From an uncultured Caldilineaceae bacterium (lineage in GTDB: Bacteria > Chloroflexota > Anaerolineae > Caldilineales > Caldilineaceae): a stretch of 64,000 nt of DNA. Below are positions 1-8,472 of the stretch, piece by piece (positions within the stretch are counted from its first letter, which is position 1; each line of letters begins with the position of its first letter). The stretch covers positions 3,990,722 to 4,054,721 of the forward strand of contig OY282381.1 in the NCBI GenBank assembly GCA_958295915.1, given 5' to 3'. The translations under genes and the position numbers were made by a program. Below the pieces are notes generated by a model. That model saw only the letters and a list, made by a program, of their open reading frames with translations. It made no database searches and was not told the DNA's origin.

Positions 1-808
1 CTGCGCGGGCGGTAGAAAAATCAGTCACCAGGAAGTTTTCTGGGCTGCCCATCCAGTAGCCAGCCTGGAACATTCTGTTCAACGTCTCGATGGAGGTGAC
101 AAAATCGGGATCTGTCCACGGGATTTCACCCTTGAGCGCTTGGTAAACCTTTTCCGGTCCAGCTACCTTATTGGCAAACTCGGTGAAATAAAACTCATTG
201 TTGTCGATGGCATCGGCAGCCCCTCCCGCAAAAGGAATGATACCGGCCTCCTGGATCTCGGCCGCCAGGGCTTCCAATTCGTCCATCGTAGTGGGTGGCT
301 CCCAGCCATGTTCTTCAAACACCGTCTTGTTGTAAAACAGTACCATGGTCTCCAGTTCTTGCGGCAGGCTGTAGAGCGTGCCCCCTACGCGGCCCAAGTT
401 CAAGGCCCAGGGTACGAACAATTCATCCCAACCGTAGACGTCGACAAAATCATCCAGCGGCATAAGCTGACCGGCCAGGGCAAATTGCGCTACAAATGAG
501 GGCCCGTGGGTTGGCACCACGTCGGGCCCGGCGCCGGCCGCGAGCGCAGGGCGCACGGCGTCCATCATATTCGGCTTCTTTTCGGCAATAACCTCGATCG
601 TGTCGCTCTGCTCGTTAAAGCTATTGACCGCCACCTCGATTATGCAATCGGCGGTTATGGAGGTGTCTTGCCACATCGTAATCTGCACCTTCTCCGGCGC
701 GCCGTCTTCTGCGCTAGTTTCTGGTCCACCCGCGGACTCGGCGCAGGCCGCCACAAGCAGACCCAAACTAAGCAATACCGGTGCCAATCTCTTCAAGCCT
801 GTATGCAT
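1..808 (-). CDS. Sugar ABC transporter solute-binding lipoprotein, C-terminus outside window
   Basis: Extracellular solute-binding protein of the family-1 (MalE/UgpB-like) type that delivers a sugar or similar solute to an ABC importer. The frame is open to the window edge, giving 269 codons. Residues 1-22 form a lipoprotein leader ending in LLVAAC, so Cys22 would be lipidated. The body reads as a family-1 binding protein: an early KVQITMWQD strand, LPQELETMVLFYNKTVFEEHGW (split over the hinge) and PTTMDELEALA. The ATG at 808 follows AGGAG about 10 nt upstream. The gene is divergent in content from its neighbour at 1050-2108 and probably begins another transport operon that continues left of the window. 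The substrate cannot be read from sequence. Confidence 0.85.
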   Translation of the reverse strand, partial: MHTGLKRLAPVLLSLGLLVAACAESAGGPETSAEDGAPEKVQITMWQDTSITADCIIEVAVNSFNEQSDTIEVIAEKKPNMMDAVRPALAAGAGPDVVPTHGPSFVAQFALAGQLMPLDDFVDVYGWDELFVPWALNLGRVGGTLYSLPQELETMVLFYNKTVFEEHGWEPPTTMDELEALAAEIQEAGIIPFAGGAADAIDNNEFYFTEFANKVAGPEKVYQALKGEIPWTDPDFVTSIETLNRMFQAGYWMGSPENFLVTDFSTARA

Positions 809-1049
809 CTCCTGCTCTCCTTTTTCTCGTGCTGTGTTCAATATAGAGTCAAATATCGTATATCTAAATGCAAGTATACTCGATCATTCATCCTTATGTA
901 AGGCCAATATAACCTGCCCGACGTTCCGCTTCCCACTCCCGGGCAAAGGCGCCTCGCGTATAGCATCCAGCGCCCGGATATAGGCCGTCCGGGAATGTAA
1001 CTGCATCGAGCGAACCAAACCTGCGTCCGCCACCCTTTCTCAGATTTTG

Positions 1050-2108
1050 TCAGGCCAAAGGCTTCAATTTCCCTTCATAGACAAAAAAGTCTCGTCTTGT
1101 CGCCTGAAACCTGGGCGTTTTGCCAGTCAATACGGCGATGGCGTCCTTGCAGGCATCCGTGACACAGCGGCGATGGCAGAAATCTGTGCCCCCGGCGATA
1201 TGGGGCGTCGCTAGCACGTTTGGATGCCGTCGAAACCAGGCCTCCTTTGGCGGAGGTTCAGGGGCAAATACGTCGATAGCTGCCGCAATCTCGTCGGCTT
1301 CAATCCGGTCCCACAAGGCTTGTTGTTCAACGACCGCCATCCGCGTCACCAAGACAAATAAGGCTCCTTTGGGCAAGGAAAAAATAACATCGCGGTTGAT
1401 GATTTCCAGCGTTGTAGGCATTGGCGGCAGACCGACAACAAAAATTTCAGATGACTGCGCCAATTCAATGAGAGTGTTTGCCCGTTTGACGCCGTACTGG
1501 GAAAACACCTCGTCAGAAACAAAGGGATCATAGACCCAAACATCACATCTGAAGGGCGCAAGCAATTCGGCGTAGCGACGATTGATACTGCCCAATCCCG
1601 CAAGTCCCACTCGCCGACCAGTTAAATCACCATAAACAAAGCCCGGCTTGTTCCAGGCGTCCAGGGGATGTTCCTGCCAATCTCCTTCTCGCACCAGATA
1701 CATCGCCTCTGGAATATCGCGGATGAGGTTCAGGGTCATTGCCAGCGCAAATTCTGCAACCGAAGGAGTCATACCGCGTGAAGTATCGATAAGCGTAATG
1801 CCCCGTGCATCCAAAATGTCAAAATCGACCCAGTTGGCAAAGCGATTGTCAAAGGTTCCGGCGAACACCTTGAGATTTTCCGCCTGACGCCAATGCTCGG
1901 GTTGCATCGCTGGTCGATGCCACGCGCCAATAACTGCGGCATCCGCCTCCTTTAGTAGTGCAATAAACGGCTCCAAAGCCGCCGCCTCCTGACCGCTTCG
2001 CATCGTAACGAGGTCAACTTGACCATGTTCACGAAGTAAGTCACATCCCTCACCGTGAAAATTACTGGCAATGTGATGATCTTCATGAAGTAACACAACA
2101 AAACGCAT
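1050..2108 (-). CDS. D-isomer-specific 2-hydroxyacid dehydrogenase
   Basis: NAD-dependent cytosolic oxidoreductase (352 aa) of the D-2-hydroxyacid dehydrogenase family, which interconverts 2-oxo and D-2-hydroxy acids. The dinucleotide-binding segment GLAGLGSINRRYAELL follows a GDLTGRRV lead-in, as in the family. The catalytic-His region appears as ATPHIAGGT near the C-terminus. The usual catalytic Arg region (typically ARG) reads VTRM, so substrate preference may be atypical. The start is supported by AAGGAGGG 9-10 nt upstream. It is the last gene of the minus-strand run SBP - permease - permease - DeoC - Gfo/Idh, separated from Gfo/Idh by about 240 bp with no other gene. It probably acts late in degradation of the imported compound. 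Exact substrate unknown. Confidence 0.85.
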   Translation of the reverse strand: MRFVVLLHEDHHIASNFHGEGCDLLREHGQVDLVTMRSGQEAAALEPFIALLKEADAAVIGAWHRPAMQPEHWRQAENLKVFAGTFDNRFANWVDFDILDARGITLIDTSRGMTPSVAEFALAMTLNLIRDIPEAMYLVREGDWQEHPLDAWNKPGFVYGDLTGRRVGLAGLGSINRRYAELLAPFRCDVWVYDPFVSDEVFSQYGVKRANTLIELAQSSEIFVVGLPPMPTTLEIINRDVIFSLPKGALFVLVTRMAVVEQQALWDRIEADEIAAAIDVFAPEPPPKEAWFRRHPNVLATPHIAGGTDFCHRRCVTDACKDAIAVLTGKTPRFQATRRDFFVYEGKLKPLA

Positions 2109-2347
2109 CGAGCATGCCCTCCTTACAATAATGTGTCATCTATCGAGCGCCTTCTGCAGTTAACCTTTCGCAGAAAGCTCAAGTTGGACGCTGTCCCTGC
2201 TAAAATTAGATGCAGCAGTTCTAGTCGGACCCTACCCTGCGCTATCGGTCCATCTCGCTTTGAGACTGAGCCAATGTGGGCCAATGGCAAATTTTCTGAA
2301 GCCGCTCGGCCAACAGGATTTCGATAATAAAGCCCCTGGCTCATCCG

Positions 2348-3529
2348 TTAGCCATCCAGCGGCAGCGGTATATAGTAAGGAGGAATCACCTCCTCTTGTA
2401 AGGGGAGCTCGACCCAAGCCCCGGTTTCCATAGATCTATACACCGCGCACATGACTTCGATGGCCCGCGCCCCATCCTCTCCCGACACGAGCGGCTCCTC
2501 ATCATGAATGATGCAGTCCATGAAATGGCGAGTCATATTGGTATAGTTGTTCGGCTCGCGCGGAGGGTGTAAGGCCATCCAGCGTTTCTGTACGGGACGA
2601 TTGACGATATCTTCCACCCAGAACAGCTGCGGCCAGCGGTGATTGCGCAGAATCTCCGGCAATTCCTCGATGGTATACTCCCTATTGGTGTACACCGCCA
2701 TGGGCACACTCTGGAAGGGGTTGGTAGCGTCAGTAGTCGTATATATAGTCCCCTCTGTGCCGTATAGTTCGGTCGCTTGCGAGACGGCGTGTGAGAAACG
2801 GTTGCAACTTACGCAGCCCTGCGCGCCATTCTCATACTCAAGCAGCAGCCATACTGTGTCGTCGCACAGCGTGTACTCGGCCGGCATGGCCAGCCGCTTG
2901 GCGACCCCTACCGCCCGCTTGACCGGGCTGCCAACCAGCCAGGTCAGGAGATCGATGGCATGGGCGCCGGTGTCAGGTAGGGCCGCGCCCCCGGCGACAT
3001 CGGCCCGCAGCCGAAAGTCTGTTTTGGCCACATGGTTTTGATATAGATGCCAATGTTCATGTAGCGAAGCCCGAGCCATAAGAACCCGGCCAATTACGCC
3101 ATCCTCGATTAGCTGCTTGGCCCACTGATTCTGAGTCCAGAACCGCCGATCACAGCCCACCATCAGCTTGACGCCGGCCTGCCGACAGGCCTGGACGATC
3201 GCCCAGGCCTCTTTGTTGGTGACCGCCAAGGGTTTCTCGACGACCACATGCAGGCCGGCCTGCGCCGCCGCAATCGCCTGATTGCGGTGATGGTTATTGG
3301 GGGTGGCGATGATCACCGCCTCCAGATCTCGGCGCTCGGCATACATCGCGCGGTAATCGGTGTACCATGCCTCAGCCCCATATTTTTGGGCTGCCTGTTC
3401 AGCCGTATCGGGGTTGATGTCGCAGCAGGCAATGAGCCTGGCCTCCGGCGTTTTTGCAATGGATGCAAAGTGCGCAATCTCCGCGATGCTCCCGCAACCC
3501 ACGATGCCAAAACCAACTGTATCTGTCAT
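2348..3529 (-). CDS. Gfo/Idh/MocA family oxidoreductase
   Basis: Cytosolic NAD(P)-dependent oxidoreductase, 393 aa, of the family that includes inositol 2-dehydrogenase and glucose-fructose oxidoreductase. The N-terminal Rossmann motif is GIVGCGSIAEIAH (residues 8-20). The conserved EKP signature is at 98-100, and DTGAHAIDLLTW is the catalytic-helix region of the second domain. Its ATG overlaps the stop of the DeoC-like gene (ATGA at 3526-3529), so the two are translationally coupled. Together they suggest oxidation of a sugar or polyol followed by aldol cleavage. Substrate not predictable. Confidence 0.88.
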   Translation of the reverse strand: MTDTVGFGIVGCGSIAEIAHFASIAKTPEARLIACCDINPDTAEQAAQKYGAEAWYTDYRAMYAERRDLEAVIIATPNNHHRNQAIAAAQAGLHVVVEKPLAVTNKEAWAIVQACRQAGVKLMVGCDRRFWTQNQWAKQLIEDGVIGRVLMARASLHEHWHLYQNHVAKTDFRLRADVAGGAALPDTGAHAIDLLTWLVGSPVKRAVGVAKRLAMPAEYTLCDDTVWLLLEYENGAQGCVSCNRFSHAVSQATELYGTEGTIYTTTDATNPFQSVPMAVYTNREYTIEELPEILRNHRWPQLFWVEDIVNRPVQKRWMALHPPREPNNYTNMTRHFMDCIIHDEEPLVSGEDGARAIEVMCAVYRSMETGAWVELPLQEEVIPPYYIPLPLDG

Positions 3530-4239
3530 GTTCCTCCTGCCGGGGCAATTTGAATTTCCACCTGCTCGCCGTACTGGCTCGCAAACTGATTCAGGATCGT
3601 TTCTGCATCCTCGGGATTGGCGCCGATTGTTGTTGCGCCGGCCTTGATCATAGCCATACAGGTGTACAGATCTTCGATATCGCCGGCCGCTTTGATGCCA
3701 ATGTCCACGTTCTCTCTGATCAACTGCACATCGACCAATCGCGCGCAGTATGGTCCATAGCCGCTAGAGGTCTTGACGTACTTGGCGCCGGCCTGTTTCA
3801 CGATCTGGGCGGCCTTGATGATCTCCGGCTTGCTTAGGTAGCAGGTCTCTATGATCACTTTGGTCGTAAAATCGCCCACAGCCTCCACTACCCCTTGAAT
3901 GTCTGCGCGCGCAAAGTCATACTCACCGGATTTGAAGCGCTGGATATTCATGACCATGTCAAATTCCACCGCCCCTTCCGCCAACGCTTGCTTGGCTTCA
4001 ATGACTTTCAGCCCGGGGCTCGTCGCGCCAAAGGGGAAGGCAATCGGAATACCCAACCTGGTTTGCCCGCCAGCGATGGCTTTGGCGACCAGCGACAGAT
4101 AGCTCAGGTTGGCATAGGCCACGCCCAACCCAAGCCGTTTGGCGCTTCGACACAGCTCCAAGATCTCATCTTTGTTGGAGTAGGGTTCAAGACGGCCACA
4201 TTCCATCATGCCAGCCAGTTTTTGTCGCGTTAAAAGCAT
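3526..4239 (-). CDS. deoC: Deoxyribose-phosphate aldolase (DeoC) family protein
   Basis: Class I aldolase of the DeoC/LacD TIM-barrel group, 237 aa from the chosen ATG. Catalytic landmarks are present: VEFDMVMNI around Asp94, the Schiff-base Lys156 in YVKTSSGYG (E. coli DeoC Lys167) and Lys183 in GIKAAGDI (Lys201). The final motif is GD rather than the usual GG. A longer in-frame start exists at 4278 but would overlap the upstream permease stop. The ATG at 4239 is preceded by AAGGAG, although the spacing is long (about 15 nt). Its place in a sugar-transport operon coupled to a Gfo/Idh enzyme suggests it may cleave a sugar-acid phosphate rather than serve nucleoside salvage; that is inference. 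Confidence 0.85.
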   Translation of the reverse strand: MLLTRQKLAGMMECGRLEPYSNKDEILELCRSAKRLGLGVAYANLSYLSLVAKAIAGGQTRLGIPIAFPFGATSPGLKVIEAKQALAEGAVEFDMVMNIQRFKSGEYDFARADIQGVVEAVGDFTTKVIIETCYLSKPEIIKAAQIVKQAGAKYVKTSSGYGPYCARLVDVQLIRENVDIGIKAAGDIEDLYTCMAMIKAGATTIGANPEDAETILNQFASQYGEQVEIQIAPAGGT

Positions 4240-4261
4240 TTTGCCTACCCAGCGCTCCTTT

Positions 4262-5083
4262 CTATTCGACCATGCCAAATGTCAGGCCGCGCACCAGATG
4301 GCGGTGCAAAGTAGCCGCCAACAAGAGAACCGGCGCGGCAATGATAAGATTCATGGCGAATAACTCGCCCCATTCCACCCGCACGCGTGTTACATAGGTC
4401 ACCGCGCCGATGGGCAACGTAGCTGTGTTGCGTCCGGTGAGAATGAGCGCCAGCATGTATTCGTTCCAGGCGACCATCGCCACCAGCAGCGCGGTGGCCG
4501 CCAGGCCGGGCATAACCACCGGCAGCAGCACGCGCCACACGGCCTGCAGCCGGCTACACCCATCAACCATCGCCGACTCCTCCAGGTGGGGAGTTCTGGC
4601 AAAGTAGCCGCGCATGATCCAGATGATCATTGGGATGCTGAATGAGAGGTACGTTAGTGACAGGCCGAGATAGGTGTCGTACAGCCCCATACGGTCGATC
4701 AGGACGAAAAAGGGCAGCGCCACGACCACAGGCGGGATCATACGCAGCGAGATAATCCAGCCTAACAGTTGCTTCCGGCCCCGCATCCGCAGACGAGCCA
4801 GCGAGTAGGCCGCCGGTACCCCCACCAACAACGAAACACCGATCGATAAGGTCGTTACGATAATGCTGTTCCGTAGATTGAGCAGCCCTTTCTTGGCAAA
4901 CAACACCCGCTCAAAATTGTCCAGAGTCGGCTGGAACACCCAGACCGGCGGGCTTGCCATCTGGATAGGCCCCGGTTTGAAGGCCGTGATAAACGCCGCA
5001 AGAATGGGAATCAGGATCATCACACTGACCAGCGTGATGATCAGATAAGCGAATGCTGCGCCCCAAAACCTGCGTTGTCGCAT
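4262..5083 (-). CDS. Carbohydrate ABC transporter permease, MalG type
   Basis: Inner-membrane permease subunit, 273 aa, with an N-terminal membrane segment (about 10-33) and five further hydrophobic stretches. The cytoplasmic EAA loop that docks the ATPase is at about 169-193 (EESAMVDGCSRLQAVWRVL). The length and the N-terminal layout with a short QMASPP periplasmic loop are those of MalG-like permeases. It follows its MalF-type partner (5153-6079) after a short gap that contains an inverted repeat, and precedes the DeoC gene. No ATPase gene accompanies the pair. Confidence 0.92.
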   Translation of the reverse strand: MRQRRFWGAAFAYLIITLVSVMILIPILAAFITAFKPGPIQMASPPVWVFQPTLDNFERVLFAKKGLLNLRNSIIVTTLSIGVSLLVGVPAAYSLARLRMRGRKQLLGWIISLRMIPPVVVALPFFVLIDRMGLYDTYLGLSLTYLSFSIPMIIWIMRGYFARTPHLEESAMVDGCSRLQAVWRVLLPVVMPGLAATALLVAMVAWNEYMLALILTGRNTATLPIGAVTYVTRVRVEWGELFAMNLIIAAPVLLLAATLHRHLVRGLTFGMVE

Positions 5084-5113
5084 AATCGCCTCGTTGCGCG
5101 CTGAACTGTGCTT

Positions 5114-5157
5114 AGTAGAGGCGTCCCTTGTGGACGCCCGCGAAAGACGCCCCTACT
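5114..5157. repeat. Inverted repeat between permease genes (CCCTTGTG-type repeat family)
   Basis: Arms AGTAGAGGCGTC and GACGCCCCTACT pair with one mismatch around a core containing CCCTTGTGGACGCCC. The same core recurs at 30832-30864 and, more degenerate, at 46304-46332, 49938-49995, 62379-62400 and 63634-63660. The copy here ends inside the stop region of the MalF-type permease gene. It may reduce transcription between the permeases or simply be a dispersed repeat. Confidence 0.55.
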
Positions 5158-6079
5158 CCAGTTCCCGATACAGAAATCGAAAATAGATTGCCAATATCAG
5201 GCCGGCCCCCAGCAGCATGATCTGGCCAGCGGCGGCGCCTCTACCCATTTGGAAGAACTTGAAGCCCACGCGATAGATGTAGAGACTCATAACTTCTGTG
5301 GACAACGCCGGTCCGCCAGCGGTCATCACGTTCACCAGATCGAACGTCCGAAAGGCATCGACGGTTCTCAAGACCAAGACGACCAGGATGACAGGCGTTA
5401 GCATAGGCAAGGTGATCCGCCAGAATATCATCCATGGACCGGCCCCGTCCAGATCCGCCGCTTCGTATGGCTCGCGTGGCAAGCTGGAAACGCCAGCGTA
5501 CAGGATCAGGAAGACCAGCGAAGTCCATTGCCAAACGTCGACCACAAGGACAGCTTCCATAGCTGTTTCCGGGCTGCCCAGTGGAGCCTGTTGTGGCAAA
5601 TGGAAGAAGCCCAGGATCGGATTGAGCAGCCCAAACAGCGGGTTGTAGATCCAGCGCCAGGTCAGGCCAACCACCGGCGGCGCGATGGCCATCGGCGAAA
5701 TCAGGATCAAGTGGAACAAAGATCGCCCCCACCTGATCTTCCGCATCAGCAGTGACAGCCCCAAACCAAATACGAATGAAAGGCTCACGCTAGCTGTCAC
5801 ATAGATCAATGTTTTCGAGACGCTGTTCAGAAAAATGTCGTCTTGCAGAACAAACTGAAAGTTCTCAAGGCCGATAAAAGGCGCCCCCTGCTGGCCGAGG
5901 TTCATATCGACGAAGGAGAGATACAACCCATAGATCATCGGATATATGATGACTGCGAGCAAGGTGAACAAAGCTGGCGCGACCCACAAGAACCCGGTAT
6001 GCCGCTTGACAAACTGTCGATATCGAGCGCGCCAAGTGGAGTTGCGTCCCTCTACAGTGAGATCAGGCCTATGACCCAT
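5153..6079 (-). CDS. Carbohydrate ABC transporter permease, MalF/UgpA type
   Basis: Inner-membrane permease, 308 aa. After a basic N-terminal tail (to about residue 28) come the first membrane helix (GFLWVAPALFTLLAVIIYPM region) and five more. The EAA loop reads YEAADLDGAGPWMIFWRITL. It pairs with the MalG-type permease downstream and with the binding protein at 6837-8318. The ATG start lies 760 bp downstream of the binding-protein stop. That gap contains a gene remnant, so the operon has been remodelled. Confidence 0.92.
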   Translation of the reverse strand: MGHRPDLTVEGRNSTWRARYRQFVKRHTGFLWVAPALFTLLAVIIYPMIYGLYLSFVDMNLGQQGAPFIGLENFQFVLQDDIFLNSVSKTLIYVTASVSLSFVFGLGLSLLMRKIRWGRSLFHLILISPMAIAPPVVGLTWRWIYNPLFGLLNPILGFFHLPQQAPLGSPETAMEAVLVVDVWQWTSLVFLILYAGVSSLPREPYEAADLDGAGPWMIFWRITLPMLTPVILVVLVLRTVDAFRTFDLVNVMTAGGPALSTEVMSLYIYRVGFKFFQMGRGAAAGQIMLLGAGLILAIYFRFLYRELE

Positions 6080-6155
6080 GAGTTTGACTCCAGTGAATCG
6101 TGAACATAGCCGCTCATGGATGCCGTGGACCCCTTTTCGGAATGCAAAAAGAACA

Positions 6156-6611
6156 TCATGCCCCGCTCGCCAGGCTGAACAACTTGGCCCTGAACATTCT
6201 GAAGCCTAGATAGATCTTCTTCCCAACTTGGTCGGCCAGGTTGTCGCTGCCTCGCCAGGTCAGTACAGCGCGCGTATGGTTGCCGATAATGGGGTCTGAG
6301 TCCTCGAAGCGGTGACCGCCTACAGGTTCGCCCATTGCATCGAGCAGTTCAACCACGACCCGCCCGCTCATCTCCGTCCTGGCATTGATGAAGATCTGGG
6401 GTTTGCTCAGGATCAGACCCGCGCTGACAAATTCGCCATAGTCCAGGGCAGTGAGGGATACGAGACGCTCCCTTTCCCACAATGCCCAGCGCCAGAAATG
6501 CTCGATCTGCACGGTTCTGGGCCATTTGTGGGCGACGTTGCTGCCGCCGTACAGGAGACCGACCTGATCGCGCCCAAACGGCGTCATGCCTGTCAGTGGG
6601 ATGATGTAGAT
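6156..6611 (-). pseudogene. C-terminal remnant of a glycosidase/sialidase-like protein
   Basis: The frame is open from 6830, but only the part from about 6611 onward looks like protein. It contains DQVGLLYGGSNVAHKWP, then a beta-sandwich-like tail with RLVSLTALDYGEFVSAGLIL, FINARTEMSGRVVVELLDA and KKIYLGFRMFRAKLFSLA. From memory this resembles the C-terminal module of large sialidase-like or uncharacterised hydrolase proteins, in which a 'yyGg' strand precedes a region ending in a 'lRF.l..a.lysf' strand. Upstream of 6611 the translation is low-complexity Ser/Arg-rich and overlaps repeats, and no ribosome site is evident. I read it as the 3' end of a gene whose 5' part was lost by deletion within the operon. 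A short expressed domain is the alternative. Confidence 0.55.
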
Positions 6612-6797
6612 AGAGTGAAACGACGAGAAAAGAGTGGAAGGAGAGAGAAGCGAGAAACGGCGCAGCTCTCTCTCCTCACTTCTCCAACCCTCTCCACTCT
6701 TGGCGTGGGCCCTCTGGTGAACTGCCACTAGCATACACGATACACAAAAGCAGAGCAAGCGCTTTGAAAAGACCGGGTGAGAACTGCTAGTGATCAG

Positions 6798-6817
6798 TGG
6801 CCAGTGATCACTGGCCA
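6798..6817. terminator. 20-bp perfect palindrome just after SBP gene
   Basis: TGGCCAGTGATCACTGGCCA reads identically on both strands and lies 20 bp beyond the binding-protein stop. It sits in a larger stretch of the degenerate GACCACTAGCCACTG repeat that also occurs at 16185, 30870 and 47430. A hairpin here could protect or terminate binding-protein mRNA ahead of the permeases, a common arrangement in ABC operons. There is no T-run, so intrinsic termination is uncertain. Confidence 0.45.
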
Positions 6818-6836
6818 GAAAACTGACCACTAGCTA

Positions 6837-8318
6837 CTAACCACTGCAGTCAGGATGCTGCACTCCCAGCCGCTCCAACTCCGCGCAGGCCTGTTGTTCC
6901 TTCTCAGCCGGCGTGTAGTTTCGCAGTTGTCCAGCGTAGCCAGCATCCGCCACGATCTGTTCGGCCTCGGCCTGAGCGGTAGCCAGCGCCTCCTCAAGGG
7001 TCATCTCGCCGGCCATGTACTTGCCCACATTGGAGGCAAAAGCGAATTCAGCCTCCGGCCACCACGCCTCGCTCGGTCGCGGGACCATGATCTCCATCTG
7101 CCCCAAGTTAATGGGGAAATACGGATAGAGCGCAGCGTAGTCGGGATCGGAGCAGTCCGAGATGCGGTAGCACCATTCCTGCTCAGCGGCCAGAATCTTG
7201 GCGTTGGATTTGCCCTGCATGAACTGGATATAGGCCCAGGCGGCATCTTTGTTCTGGCTATTGGCGTTAATCGCCCAGCCGCCGGCCCCGGCCATAGTTC
7301 CTCGGTGGATTGTACCCGTTTCCGGGTCCTCCCAGCCCGGGATCAGCGCCCAGCCCAGGTTTTCAGCCATCGGCGAGCGTGTCGGGTCCATCAGATTAGA
7401 GATGGCCCAGTTTTCGGTGATATACATCGCCACCTTGCCCTGCATGGCGTTCAGCATCACATCGTCGGTGAAGTACCCCTCTTTGCCAGGGGGCTGAGCC
7501 GCCAGAAACTCCTCGCTGGTGAAGAATCCAAGGGCGTCCTTCATCTCGGGCGTATTGAATGTAGGATTCCAGTCGCCATCGAAGAGAGACGCGCCGCGTG
7601 AGAAGGCGAAACCGATAAGCAGGTCGCCCATCAACGTGGTGGGATTCCCATACCGGTGGTTGAAACCCCACAGCCCATCATCGGGGCGGGTGAAGAAGGC
7701 GCCAATGTCCAGGTACTCGCCCCACGTCTCCGGCGCCTTCAGATCGTACCCATACTGCTCCTTAAATGCGGCCTGTTCCGCCGGATCGTTGAAGAGATCC
7801 TGACGGTAGGCCAACATGCCGACAGCCGCAAACTGCGGGATCACATAGAACGTTTCGTTGTACGTGCCCAATACAGCCAACGAGCGCAGCGGATAGTCAT
7901 CCAAGGCCACCTCGACAGAGTCGGTGGCGATATAATCCGATAGATCCTCCAGGCAGCCTTGGGATACGAACAGACCATACCATGGACCATCCAGCCACAT
8001 GACGTCATACAGATCGCTGCCAGACTGACACATGGTTGTCACCTTAGCCACGTAATCGGTAAAGGGTGGAAAATCGGTCTGTAAGTCGACGCCGGTGGCC
8101 TCGATGAAAGCTGGGTCCAGACGCTCGTGCTGTGTCCCCAAGGCCGGCAAGGCATCGCCAATGCTCCCGACGCGAAGCATGACCCCGGCGAGAGATGATC
8201 CTTCCGCCTCGGCGGCTGTCGTCTCGGCCGGCGCAGCCACTGGCGCGGCACAGGCAACCGCGAGCGCACTGAGACAAGTGATCAGGAGCGCGAGGGCCAG
8301 GATTCGAGAGAAATTCAT
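6837..8318 (-). CDS. Sugar ABC transporter solute-binding lipoprotein
   Basis: Family-1 extracellular solute-binding protein, 493 aa. The leader MNFSRILALALLITCLSA runs to the lipobox LAVAC with Cys23, followed by an Ala/Pro/Glu-rich linker before the globular part. Typical binding-protein segments follow: DVMWLDGPWYGLFVSQGCLEDL, a QDLFNDP helix and the late GAGGWAINANSQNKDAAWAYI lobe motif. The start codon is placed by AAGGAGG 6 nt upstream. It is first in the operon that runs to 1050, with a 14-bp palindrome at 8354-8367 in its leader. The Trp-rich ligand regions fit a carbohydrate, but the ligand is not identified. Confidence 0.93.
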   Translation of the reverse strand: MNFSRILALALLITCLSALAVACAAPVAAPAETTAAEAEGSSLAGVMLRVGSIGDALPALGTQHERLDPAFIEATGVDLQTDFPPFTDYVAKVTTMCQSGSDLYDVMWLDGPWYGLFVSQGCLEDLSDYIATDSVEVALDDYPLRSLAVLGTYNETFYVIPQFAAVGMLAYRQDLFNDPAEQAAFKEQYGYDLKAPETWGEYLDIGAFFTRPDDGLWGFNHRYGNPTTLMGDLLIGFAFSRGASLFDGDWNPTFNTPEMKDALGFFTSEEFLAAQPPGKEGYFTDDVMLNAMQGKVAMYITENWAISNLMDPTRSPMAENLGWALIPGWEDPETGTIHRGTMAGAGGWAINANSQNKDAAWAYIQFMQGKSNAKILAAEQEWCYRISDCSDPDYAALYPYFPINLGQMEIMVPRPSEAWWPEAEFAFASNVGKYMAGEMTLEEALATAQAEAEQIVADAGYAGQLRNYTPAEKEQQACAELERLGVQHPDCSG

Positions 8319-8353
8319 TTCATTCCTCCTTGTTTTGATGGTTGTTTGATGGT

Positions 8354-8367
8354 TCGGTTATAACCGA
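8354..8367. promoter_or_regulatory. Candidate operator, 14-bp perfect palindrome upstream of SBP operon
   Basis: TCGGTTATAACCGA lies 36-49 bp upstream of the start codon of the binding-protein gene. This is a position expected for a LacI/ROK/GntR-type sugar repressor site. No regulator gene is in the window, so the binding partner is unknown. Confidence 0.4.
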
Positions 8368-8472
8368 TGAGAGATCGGGGAGCAACCGCAACTAAGGGCG
8401 CGGATATTGCTTCCGTTGCATGACAATTTGACGAACTCAGCCACGCCTAATCTGAATTCGCCCCTGAATCAT

